Source: Halovenus sp.
GTDB lineage: Archaea; Halobacteriota; Halobacteria; Halobacteriales; Haloarculaceae
Direction of reading: 5' to 3'
Length of the DNA stretch: 5,051 nucleotides
Assembly (NCBI GenBank): GCA_003551265.1
Contig: PUMG01000352.1
Location: 1 to 5,051, forward strand
Shown: piece by piece, positions 1 to 4,873 of the stretch
Position numbering within the stretch: the first letter of the stretch is position 1
Layout of the letters: the number at the start of each line of letters is the position of its first letter
The notes under the pieces: generated by a model
The model's database searches: none
What the model was told of the DNA's origin: nothing
The model's input: only the letters and a program-made list of their open reading frames with translations
Made by a program: the position numbers and the translations under genes

Positions 1-449
1 AAGCGGCCTACGAACGGTGGGACGAAGGCAGCGATGCAGAATCTGGCAGTGACGGCGACGACGAAGAGAGTGTTCGCCGCGAGTTCACTGTCGAAGTGGA
101 CGGCAAGCGATTCGAGGTGGAACTCGAAGAGCACGGCACACCCCCGATACAGGTCGATGCCCAGAATCCTGGAAACAGGAACTCGCCAGGCCCGAAACGA
201 CCCAGCGAGGAAGCCGACGACGGACAGGCCGCGGAGGGCGAGACTGTCACGGCGGAGATGCAGGGAACTATCCTCGAAGTCGCTGTTGAAGAGGGTGATG
301 AAGTCTCGAAGGGTGACGTGCTGTGCGTGCTCGAAGCGATGAAGATGGAAAACGATGTCGTCGCAGCATACGGCGGCATCGTGGAATCCGTCCGCACTGC
401 TAGCGGCGACAGCGTCAATATGGGCGATGTACTGTTCGTAATTGACTGA
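1..449 (+). CDS. Biotin-dependent acyl-CoA carboxylase alpha subunit, C-terminal part with biotinyl (BCCP) domain; 5' end outside window
   Basis: Partial gene whose reading frame is open from the left edge (first full codon at 3) to TGA at 447-449, giving 148 residues. The end is a biotinyl/lipoyl domain: a beta-rich run starting [20 protein letters not shown], then the biotin attachment motif EAMKMEN, with the acceptor lysine codon at 342-344, then a second mirrored half ending GDVLFVID. The domain is preceded by an acidic, Gly/Pro/Ser-rich linker, as in single-chain biotin carboxylase-BCCP subunits. In this family the lysine is biotinylated and carries carboxyl groups from the biotin carboxylase domain to the carboxyltransferase subunit. 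Haloarchaeal relatives are annotated as acetyl-/propionyl-CoA carboxylase alpha subunits (PccA type). The acyl-CoA substrate cannot be decided from this fragment; a pyruvate carboxylase subunit is a less likely alternative. The gene for the modifying enzyme, birA, lies 1.2 kb downstream on the same strand. Confidence 0.93.
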   Translation, partial: AAYERWDEGSDAESGSDGDDEESVRREFTVEVDGKRFEVELEEHGTPPIQVDAQNPGNRNSPGPKRPSEEADDGQAAEGETVTAEMQGTILEVAVEEGDEVSKGDVLCVLEAMKMENDVVAAYGGIVESVRTASGDSVNMGDVLFVID

Positions 450-463
450 CTGTCCGATCAAGG

Positions 464-528
464 CTCTTGCCTAAGCTGGTGACAAAGTTATCAGCCCGAG
501 GATGTTGTCACCAGTTGACGTGCAAGAG
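464..528. repeat. Nested inverted repeat (long hairpin) downstream of the carboxylase gene
   Basis: An outer pair CTCTTGC (464-470) / GCAAGAG (522-528) encloses an inner perfect 10-bp pair CTGGTGACAA (476-485) / TTGTCACCAG (505-514) with a 19-nt loop. A G-U (475/515) and an A-U (474/516) could extend the inner stem outward. It begins 15 nt after the carboxylase stop codon. There is no downstream T-run, so it is not a classic oligo-T archaeal terminator. It may be an mRNA 3'-end stability or processing hairpin, or a DNA operator for the following gene. Confidence 0.7.
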
Positions 529-549
529 ATAGATATGGACGGTACTGCA

Positions 550-571
550 AAAACTATCCAAAGTTTTACTA
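550..571 (+). promoter_or_regulatory. Putative promoter of the lipoprotein gene, with small dyad
   Basis: A TATA-like stretch TTTTACTA (564-571) is centred about 27 bp before the ATG at 595, the spacing expected for a leaderless haloarchaeal transcript. A dyad AAAACT (550-555) / AGTTTT (562-567) with a 6-bp spacer overlaps it and could be a repressor site. This is inferred from position and sequence only. Confidence 0.45.
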
Positions 572-594
572 CAACTTATCTGTGCTCTCGAAAT

Positions 595-1143
595 ATGAAT
601 AGAAGACAGGTACTCGCTGGTCTTGCTGGAGCGGGAGTTCTGGGTCTTGCTGGCTGTATTGGCGGTAATGACGAGGATTTTGAACCAGAGATTTCAGAGA
701 CACTTCGCCTCGGAGCGGCGGAGTCCACCATGATGGACGAAGTAGTAGACATCCCATCAATTAGATATGATACCTTCGAGGAGCAAGCGACGGTGACCGC
801 GAATTCTCGTGTTCACGATTACATTGGATCGATACTCGGCGAAGAAGAATTACTGGGGGGAGGAGTCTTTGTATCGATTGAGCGAATCGCTGCTGATGAA
901 ATAGAAGGCGACGTAGAAGAGGAGGAGTTCAACCGAGCTATCCCCGTGGCTACGGTTGTAAAACAACGGTATCAGTATTCTGAGGACGGAGAACTACTCA
1001 CAACCGATCCAGTAGACCTCGATACACTATGCGAACCAATCCCTCGAACTGTGGAAACGGAAGCCTCATACGAATCAAATCAGTACACAGCTATTCTTCC
1101 GGTTGTTGTCCACAGGTACTGGGAGCACCCCAATCACGAATAA
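595..1143 (+). CDS. Tat-exported lipoprotein of unknown function
   Basis: Predicted 182-residue protein. The start at 595 is preferred over the in-frame ATG at 502 because it puts a complete signal peptide at the N-terminus: MNRRQVLAG with twin arginines at residues 3-4, a short Gly/Ala/Leu core, and a lipobox LAGC whose Cys21 would be lipidated after cleavage. A TATA-like box sits 27 bp upstream, and the longer start lies inside a hairpin. The mature part begins with a Gly/Asn/Asp/Glu linker and is strongly acidic; I recognise no family or catalytic motif. It contains one further cysteine (Cys146) in DTLCEPIP. By analogy with Tat lipoproteins it should be anchored on the outside of the membrane. 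Base composition is lower in GC than its neighbours (about 51% over 661-960 by hand count, against about 62% in a birA sample), and it uses AGA and ATA codons, which suggests accessory or acquired DNA. The next gene is convergent. Confidence 0.85.
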   Translation: MNRRQVLAGLAGAGVLGLAGCIGGNDEDFEPEISETLRLGAAESTMMDEVVDIPSIRYDTFEEQATVTANSRVHDYIGSILGEEELLGGGVFVSIERIAADEIEGDVEEEEFNRAIPVATVVKQRYQYSEDGELLTTDPVDLDTLCEPIPRTVETEASYESNQYTAILPVVVHRYWEHPNHE

Positions 1144-1165
1144 GTGCGACACCTCATTGTCATGT

Positions 1166-1178
1166 GGCCAAATTGGCC
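1166..1178. repeat. Short inverted repeat between convergent genes
   Basis: GGCCAA-A-TTGGCC is a perfect 6-bp dyad, 23 bp after the lipoprotein stop. As RNA it could form only a small stem with a 3-nt loop. No T-run follows, so a terminator role is only a possibility. Confidence 0.4.
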
Positions 1179-1231
1179 TCCCTCCTCTGAGACGTTGTGC
1201 CTGTACACTTGTTGCACTGCACATGCTGATA

Positions 1232-1246
1232 GAACTCGAAGAGTTC
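1232..1246. repeat. Short inverted repeat between convergent genes
   Basis: GAACTC-GAA-GAGTTC is a perfect 6-bp stem with a 3-nt loop. It lies 42 bp beyond the stop of the small minus-strand gene and 89 bp beyond the lipoprotein stop. It could shape transcript 3' ends in either direction; there is no oligo-T tract to support a standard terminator. Confidence 0.4.
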
Positions 1247-1287
1247 ACTCTCTTTGGTAAGAGCGCAAATCAAAATCTGAGAGGACT

Positions 1288-1503
1288 TCAGTCGCCCAAA
1301 CCCGCATCCATCTCAACCCCGTCGACGGCATCGTCCAGCCCATCTTCGCGAAGGAGTGTCAACACGTGCGCTTCGAGTTCGCTTTCGTCCTCTCCGATGG
1401 GATCACGCGATGGCTCTTGCACCTGTGTCTCGACTATTGGGCGGTCGCCCGCGACTTCGAGATAGAGGTTTCTGAGGGAGTCTGTCTTTGTCGTCATAGG
1501 CAT
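1288..1503 (-). CDS. Small acidic protein of unknown function
   Basis: Predicted 71-residue acidic protein starting MPMTTKTDSLRN. Start 1503 is chosen over the further-upstream ATG at 1521 because the strong TATA box at 1525-1533 is centred 26 bp before it, and 1521 would lie too close to that box. An ATG at 1497 (MTTKTDSL) is equally plausible as protein start. There are no cysteines, histidines or hydrophobic segments, and the C-terminal third (DGLDDAVDGVEMD) is dominated by Asp and Glu. The layout, with TDSLR..LEV near the start, SRDPI in the middle and LDDAVDGVE near the end, resembles small conserved haloarchaeal proteins I have seen annotated only as hypothetical; that is recollection, not a search. 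It is probably cytoplasmic. The gene is divergent from birA and convergent with the lipoprotein gene. Confidence 0.75.
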   Translation of the reverse strand: MPMTTKTDSLRNLYLEVAGDRPIVETQVQEPSRDPIGEDESELEAHVLTLLREDGLDDAVDGVEMDAGLGD

Positions 1504-1524
1504 TATATTAGTTGATTGCAATTC

Positions 1525-1541
1525 TATATATAATTTTCGGC
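1525..1541 (-). promoter_or_regulatory. Strong BRE/TATA promoter of the small acidic protein gene
   Basis: On the minus strand the sequence reads CCGAAAATTATATATA. It is a purine-rich BRE-like CGAAAA directly followed by TTATATATA centred at about 1529, 26 bp upstream of the ATG at 1503. It is one of the best matches to an archaeal core promoter in the window and predicts a leaderless mRNA. Confidence 0.75.
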
Positions 1542-1579
1542 GAAGAGTGATACTATATTTCTAACCGACCGAAACAGCG

Positions 1580-1661
1580 TATAGGGATTATCAGACCTGT
1601 ACAGAGATTCTCGTCACGACGTATGGTGAGAAATCTCTGATGACGTACGATAATCCCTATA
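1580..1661. repeat. Mirrored inverted-repeat element in the birA divergent promoter region
   Basis: The outer arms TATAGGGATTATC (1580-1592) and GATAATCCCTATA (1649-1661) are perfect 13-bp reverse complements. Inside them GTAC (1599-1602) pairs with GTAC (1645-1648), and CAGAGATTCTC (1602-1612) pairs with GAGAAATCTCTG (1628-1639) with a one-base bulge. The whole 82-bp element is therefore an imperfect cruciform or hairpin. The right arm ends in TATA, which is the likely TATA box of birA. It could be a paired operator, a mirrored double promoter, or a small MITE-like remnant. Confidence 0.8.
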
Positions 1662-1665
1662 GTAC
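1645..1665 (+). promoter_or_regulatory. Putative birA promoter inside the repeat arm
   Basis: The CCCTATAG core (TATA at 1658-1661) is centred about 27 bp before the birA ATG at 1687, fitting a leaderless transcript. It is part of the 13-bp repeat arm and is flanked on both sides by GTAC (1645-1648 and 1662-1665). A protein bound to the arm would occlude TBP, so repression is a natural inference. Confidence 0.55.
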
Positions 1666-1686
1666 GGCGACGCACAGGGACAGCGT

Positions 1687-2616
1687 ATGCAGAAAACGCG
1701 AGAGCAAATTCTCGAACGACTCGCCAGCGAGCCAGCGACAGGTCCCAACCTGGCGAACGACCTCGGAATTTCACGGGCAGCGGTCTGGAAACACGTCGAA
1801 GCCCTCAGAGACAGCGGGTTCGTGATTGCGAGCGACGACGACGGATACGTTCTCGAATCCGTGCCCGAGTTCGGAGCCGATGCTGTCGAGTTCGGACTCG
1901 ACGTACCGTTCGAAATCGAGTATCACGAGCGCATCGAGAGCACGAATGCCCGGGCGCGCGAACTTGCGGGCGCCGGAGACGAGAACGTGGTCGTACTGTC
2001 CGATACACAGACGGGCGGTCGAGGACGACTCGACAGAGAGTGGGTCTCGCCGAGCGGCGGTATCTGGCTCTCCGTGTTGATTCGACCAACCGTCCCGACG
2101 TTCGACGCACCGGTGTTCACCCTCGCAGCTGCGGTTGCAACTGTCCAGGCACTTGAGGAAACTGGCGTCGACGCTGGAATCAAGTGGCCGAACGACGTCC
2201 TCGTTGGGAACCGGAAGGTCGCAGGCATTCTCACGGAGATGGAAGGCGAAGCAGACCGGGTCTCCTGGCTCGTGGTGGGAATCGGCATCAACGCCAACGT
2301 GGACATCGGGAAGTTGCCGACCGACCGCGGCGTGACGAGTCTCGAAGCCGAAACTGGCCCTGTCGACCGCAGAGCCATCACACAGCGGCTGCTCTCAGCG
2401 TTCTACCAGCTTCAGCAACGACCAGATGACATTCTCACGGCGTGGCGAACACACGCTGTTACGCTCGGTCAGCGAGTGAGAGTCACGACACCTGACGGAG
2501 AGGTCGTCGGAAACGCTGTCGACATCGAGTATCCGGGCGTACTGCTCGTCGAGACGGAAACCGGCAGAGAGCGCGTTACGGTCGGTGACTGTGAGCATCT
2601 GCGACCGGCAGCGTGA
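1687..2616 (+). CDS. birA: Biotin--[acetyl-CoA-carboxylase] ligase with N-terminal DNA-binding domain
   Basis: A 309-residue protein, close to the roughly 320 residues of two-function BirA proteins. It activates biotin to biotinyl-AMP and transfers it to the lysine of biotin carrier domains such as the EAMKMEN site encoded at 333-353. Residues 5-57 form a winged helix-turn-helix (LANDLGISRAAVWKHVEAL as the helical pair, then a GFVIASDDDGYVL wing). The catalytic domain contains ESTN (84-87), the biotinyl-AMP loop GRGR (111-114), SGGIWLSVLIRP (123-134), KWPND with Lys166 as the conserved active-site lysine, RKVAGIL (176-182) and GIGINAN (198-204). A small beta-barrel C-terminal domain follows from about 255 to 309. 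All hallmark residues are present. The HTH domain makes autoregulation, or regulation of biotin-related genes, plausible, and its promoter carries a candidate operator. The ATG at 1687 gives the full HTH and correct TATA spacing. Confidence 0.96.
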   Translation: MQKTREQILERLASEPATGPNLANDLGISRAAVWKHVEALRDSGFVIASDDDGYVLESVPEFGADAVEFGLDVPFEIEYHERIESTNARARELAGAGDENVVVLSDTQTGGRGRLDREWVSPSGGIWLSVLIRPTVPTFDAPVFTLAAAVATVQALEETGVDAGIKWPNDVLVGNRKVAGILTEMEGEADRVSWLVVGIGINANVDIGKLPTDRGVTSLEAETGPVDRRAITQRLLSAFYQLQQRPDDILTAWRTHAVTLGQRVRVTTPDGEVVGNAVDIEYPGVLLVETETGRERVTVGDCEHLRPAA

Positions 2617-2674
2617 GCTGTCGTGCGACTCTCTTAACGAAGCCAGAGAATCCCACCGGCGACGGGCAAGAACC

Positions 2675-3100
2675 TCACTTCGTACGCACGGTGAGTACAG
2701 GTACCTCCGAGGAGCGAACGACACGCTCTGCGACACTTCCCAGCAGAAGTCTGTCGAGACCCGAGCGACCCTGTGTCCCCATCACGATGACGTCACAGTC
2801 GTTCTCTTTTGCATACTGAACGATCTCTTTCGCAGGCGACCCCTCTCTCATTTCAGTCACCAGCTCGACACCTTCACCTACCTGCTCGACGTCCTCCAGA
2901 GCGCGTGTTCCTTCCTGTTCGAGCGCCTGACTCAGTCCCTGCCAGGAGGACTCCATCGGCAGATCGTTCAGCGAGGCAGTGTTGACAACGTACAGCGCGT
3001 GAAGCGTCGCATCGTGGACGCTTGCGAGTGAGGCTGCGTGTTCGAGTACCGACTCCATCGCGTCAGAGCCATCAGTCGGTAACAGTATGTTTTCGTACAT
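2675..3100 (-). CDS. Universal stress protein, UspA family, ATP-binding type
   Basis: A 141-residue single-domain protein, the usual length for the family. It begins MYENILLPTDGSD, with the conserved Asp10 at the end of strand 1, and carries the ATP-binding signature G-x2-G-x9-G-S as G108, G111, G121 and S122 (GTQGRSGLDRLLLGSVAERV). It then ends in the typical VPVLTVR strand. Such proteins are small cytoplasmic nucleotide-binding dimers associated with stress responses; the specific role here is unknown. The gene is convergent with birA (58 bp between stops). It lies 57 bp downstream of the amidohydrolase gene on the same strand, but has its own strong promoter, so co-transcription is not required. 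Confidence 0.95.
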   Translation of the reverse strand: MYENILLPTDGSDAMESVLEHAASLASVHDATLHALYVVNTASLNDLPMESSWQGLSQALEQEGTRALEDVEQVGEGVELVTEMREGSPAKEIVQYAKENDCDVIVMGTQGRSGLDRLLLGSVAERVVRSSEVPVLTVRTK

Positions 3101-3120
3101 ACTGCGGTGTACGCGGTAGA

Positions 3121-3132
3121 ATTATTTAATAC
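3121..3132 (-). promoter_or_regulatory. TATA box of the universal stress protein gene
   Basis: On the minus strand the sequence reads GTATTAAATAATT. This AT island in GC-rich surroundings is centred about 26-27 bp upstream of the ATG at 3100. It matches an archaeal core promoter and a leaderless or very short-leader mRNA. Confidence 0.7.
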
Positions 3133-3157
3133 TCCGGCCGTCTCGCAGACAAACCAC

Positions 3158-4180
3158 TCACCAACTCCCGTAGATGACTTCTTTTACGTCACCGACGTTC
3201 GCCCGACGAACGACTGCCCGGACCGGGTCCTGTACACCAGCGAGGTTGGGCGAGTCGCCGTCGAGGACGAGGAGTCGAGCGTCTCGTCCTTCCTCGACCA
3301 GACCGCAGTTGAGTCCTGCAATATCAGCACTCCTGATGGTCGCCATCGCGAGCACTTCTCGGCTCGAAACGTCGGCAATCTGTTCGGTGAACGCCATCTC
3401 CCGGAACATCGACGGACTGTTGAGCATGACGTTGTCCGTTCCGAGCGCCACGGAGGTGATGTCGGTGAGATTCTCGATTGGTGGTAGACCGACATTGGTG
3501 GCAGCGTTCGAACGAGGACAGACGACGACCGGAATCTCGCTGTCTGCGACCCGTTCGAGGTGGAGTTTCTTGGCGTGAACCATGTGGACCAGAAAGTCCG
3601 GTTCCAGGTCGAGCGCCGGGTTGATGTCGCTGCTGTCGACTTCACCAGCGTGGATACCGAATAGCTTGTTCTCGCGGGCGGTGGCATTGCGTTCGCGCGA
3701 GAAGTCGCCGTCGTTCGCTCCACTCGCACCGAAGCCATCGCTCGCTTGCATCGCCGCAACCGAGCCGCGACCGAGAACTGTCGCGTCGATGTCGGTTCCT
3801 TCGAGCGCTTCGGCGAGCGCGTCGACTCCCTCGACCCCTCCCTCACGGAACTCGATGAACGCCGCAGTTGCGGTCTGTTCCATGAACTGCAACGTCAATC
3901 TCATCGCCTCGATGAGTTCGTTCCGGTCAGCATCGCGGAGCAGACGATGTTTAAGTCCGTTGGGCGGTGCAACCAGCTCCTCGAGCGTGAGGCCCTCACC
4001 TGCTTCTTTGGCGATTGAGTCGCCGATGTGGGTGTGTGCGTTGACGAAGGCGGGCAGAATGATGTCGTTGCTCCGCGCGGTGTCCTCCTCGATAGTCTCG
4101 ATGCATCCGTCTTCGACGACCACGCGAGCCTCGACCGGGTCGAACGTCCGACCGCGGAGGACTGTTCCTTCGAGGAGCAT
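3158..4180 (-). CDS. Amidohydrolase-superfamily protein, probable metal-dependent deaminase
   Basis: Predicted 340-residue protein starting MLLEGTVLRGRTFDP. The frame stays open upstream to 4330, but 4180 is chosen because the beta-sandwich start of the fold begins there and ACTAAACC (4203-4210) sits about 27 bp upstream. Superfamily metal and catalytic residues are visible: NAHTH (His49, His51), HAGE (His177, Glu180), His199 and His202 in LVHMVHA, CPRSN (221-225), and Asp249 in LGTDN. No carbamylated lysine is evident. HxH plus HAGE plus a late Asp is the pattern of mononuclear adenosine/cytosine-deaminase and chlorohydrolase-like enzymes, which hydrolyse amino or halide groups from purine, pyrimidine or triazine rings; the substrate cannot be read from sequence. 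At 340 residues it is shorter than many relatives of 400-450. The flanking universal stress and cold-shock genes give no metabolic hint. Confidence 0.88.
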   Translation of the reverse strand: MLLEGTVLRGRTFDPVEARVVVEDGCIETIEEDTARSNDIILPAFVNAHTHIGDSIAKEAGEGLTLEELVAPPNGLKHRLLRDADRNELIEAMRLTLQFMEQTATAAFIEFREGGVEGVDALAEALEGTDIDATVLGRGSVAAMQASDGFGASGANDGDFSRERNATARENKLFGIHAGEVDSSDINPALDLEPDFLVHMVHAKKLHLERVADSEIPVVVCPRSNAATNVGLPPIENLTDITSVALGTDNVMLNSPSMFREMAFTEQIADVSSREVLAMATIRSADIAGLNCGLVEEGRDARLLVLDGDSPNLAGVQDPVRAVVRRANVGDVKEVIYGSW

Positions 4181-4202
4181 ATCTGAACTAGCGCTGGCTT
4201 CA

Positions 4203-4210
4203 GGTTTAGT
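4203..4210 (-). promoter_or_regulatory. Putative TATA box of the amidohydrolase gene
   Basis: ACTAAACC on the minus strand is centred about 27 bp before the ATG at 4180. It is a weak TATA match, but its spacing agrees with the other starts in the window and argues for 4180 as the start. Confidence 0.45.
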
Positions 4211-4247
4211 CTCTGTGGAACAGAACTCGGACTCTGCGTTGTCACTG

Positions 4248-4275
4248 ATACTGGCGGATGTTCGCTCGCCAGTAT
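4248..4275. repeat. 9-bp dyad in the divergent amidohydrolase/csp promoter region (candidate operator)
   Basis: ATACTGGCG (4248-4256) and CGCCAGTAT (4267-4275) are perfect inverted repeats separated by 10 bp. The dyad lies between the two divergent TATA boxes, about 20 bp upstream of the csp box and 38 bp upstream of the amidohydrolase box. The position suits a regulator of one or both genes. The regulator is unknown. Confidence 0.6.
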
Positions 4276-4294
4276 GAGCGACTGTCGACCACAG

Positions 4295-4304
4295 CCTTTT
4301 AATA
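4295..4304 (+). promoter_or_regulatory. TATA box of the cold-shock protein gene
   Basis: CCTTTTAATA is centred about 29 bp before the ATG at 4330 in otherwise GC-rich sequence. It is a good haloarchaeal TATA match. No Shine-Dalgarno sequence is evident before the ATG, so a leaderless or very short-leader mRNA is likely. Confidence 0.65.
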
Positions 4305-4329
4305 CATCGGCCGCATCTGGGTACTTGCA

Positions 4330-4524
4330 ATGGCGAAAGGTACGGTTGATTTCTTCAACGACACTGGCGGCTACGGTTTCATCGACACAGAAGACGCGGA
4401 CGAAGACGTATTCTTCCACATGGAAGACGTCGGCGGTCCTGACCTCGAAGAGGGGCAGGAAGTAGAGTTCGATATTGTCCAGGCGGACAAAGGTCCCCGG
4501 GCAAAGAACCTGGAGCGCCTGTAG
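4330..4524 (+). CDS. CspA-like cold-shock-domain protein
   Basis: A 64-residue single cold-shock domain (OB-fold), the normal length for the family. It starts MAKGTVDFFNDTGGYGFI, which holds the RNP1-like motif GGYGFI (13-18), followed by the RNP2-like VFFHM (27-31) and the C-terminal GPRAKNLERL strand. In this family these aromatic residues stack on single-stranded RNA or DNA bases, so the protein probably acts as a cytoplasmic nucleic-acid chaperone. Asp and Glu are abundant, as in other halophilic versions. Position 8, often Trp in bacterial proteins, is Phe. Transcription is divergent from the amidohydrolase gene. The downstream sequence is unusually rich in inverted repeats, which could belong to its 3' untranslated region. 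Confidence 0.96.
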   Translation: MAKGTVDFFNDTGGYGFIDTEDADEDVFFHMEDVGGPDLEEGQEVEFDIVQADKGPRAKNLERL

Positions 4525-4536
4525 ACGCGAGCGACG

Positions 4537-4685
4537 CACAACTCTGGCTAGCCAGAGCTACGGCAGGGATATCGAGAGACGCGGTCACGACGACGAGTTG
4601 TGGACCCTGCCTTCTGAACACACTTGTCCCTCCGAGCAGCGCGAATAGTGAACACGCTACGGTTCATCCACGCGCCGTAGCTCTG
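4537..4685. repeat. Cluster of interlocking inverted repeats downstream of csp
   Basis: Several perfect inverted pairs fall in 149 bp: CACAACTC (4537-4544) / GAGTTGTG (4595-4602); the 16-bp palindrome CTCTGGCTAGCCAGAG (4542-4557); GGCAGGG (4562-4568) / CCCTGCC (4605-4611); CAGAGCTACGGC (4553-4564) / GCCGTAGCTCTG (4674-4685); and GCTACGG (4656-4662) / CCGTAGC (4675-4681). The first and third pairs interleave in pseudoknot order, and others compete for the same bases. No convincing open reading frame runs through it. It may be a structured csp 3' UTR, a small RNA on either strand, or a decayed element. Confidence 0.6.
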
Positions 4686-4726
4686 CATCCGTGCCAGCGA
4701 GAAGTCCGAACTAATCGCCGAGTACA

Positions 4727-4738
4727 ATTATAAATAAT
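4727..4738. promoter_or_regulatory. Isolated TATA-like sequence in the non-coding tail
   Basis: ATTATAAATAAT is almost symmetric and could be read as a TATA box on either strand. On the plus strand it would start transcription near 4760, just before the 4786-4873 repeat. On the minus strand it would start near 4704 and run through the repeat cluster toward csp. No recognised gene follows in either direction, so it is a candidate promoter for non-coding RNA only. Confidence 0.35.
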
Positions 4739-4785
4739 ACCTCATTCTATGTTTCTGTGTATTTTTCAAGTCTGTCTGGAAGTCC

Positions 4786-4873
4786 ACCGTGCGCACGGTA
4801 GCACCCTGAGTAATTGAGCACGAAACCGAGTCTATGTAAGGGACATTCTCAAGTCGTGAGCGCTACCGTGTGT
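4786..4873. repeat. Palindrome and long-range inverted repeat
   Basis: ACCGTGCGCACGGT (4786-4799) is a perfect 14-bp palindrome. Its right half continues as CACGGTAGC (4794-4802), which is the reverse complement of GCTACCGTG (4862-4870). Two G-U and one C-G pair extend this to 12 bp (4791-4802 / 4862-4873). The 59-bp interior shows only weak pairing. It could be an operator with three copies of the half-site ACCGTG, or an RNA stem. Confidence 0.55.

Noticed and set aside
8..418. Minus-strand Ser-rich frame opposite the carboxylase fragment
   Set aside because: It is an antisense shadow of the biotinyl domain, whose motif and end are unambiguous on the plus strand.
502..594. N-terminal extension of the lipoprotein frame from the ATG at 502
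   Set aside because: It would bury the Tat signal and lipobox 31 residues inside the protein, starts within a hairpin, and the TATA-like box at 564-571 fits the ATG at 595.
1103..1465. 120-residue plus-strand frame across the convergent gap
   Set aside because: It overlaps the lipoprotein end and is antisense to the small acidic gene; Ser/Thr/Arg-rich composition and no promoter mark it as a shadow frame.
4181..4330. 50-residue upstream extension of the amidohydrolase frame
   Set aside because: It runs over the dyad and the csp promoter, has Ser/Cys/Arg-rich low-quality sequence, and the fold starts naturally at 4180 with a TATA-like box upstream.
4656..4681. T-arm-like sequence GGTTCATCC within a 7-bp stem, considered as part of a tRNA
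   Set aside because: The T-loop consensus is not met, and no acceptor stem, D-arm or anticodon arm can be fitted around it.
4548..4688. 46-codon minus-strand frame starting MQSYGAWMNR
   Set aside because: Arg-rich composition is unlike the acidic proteins here and typical of a chance frame; it lies in the inverted-repeat cluster and its start is not at the leaderless distance from the TATA at 4727-4738.
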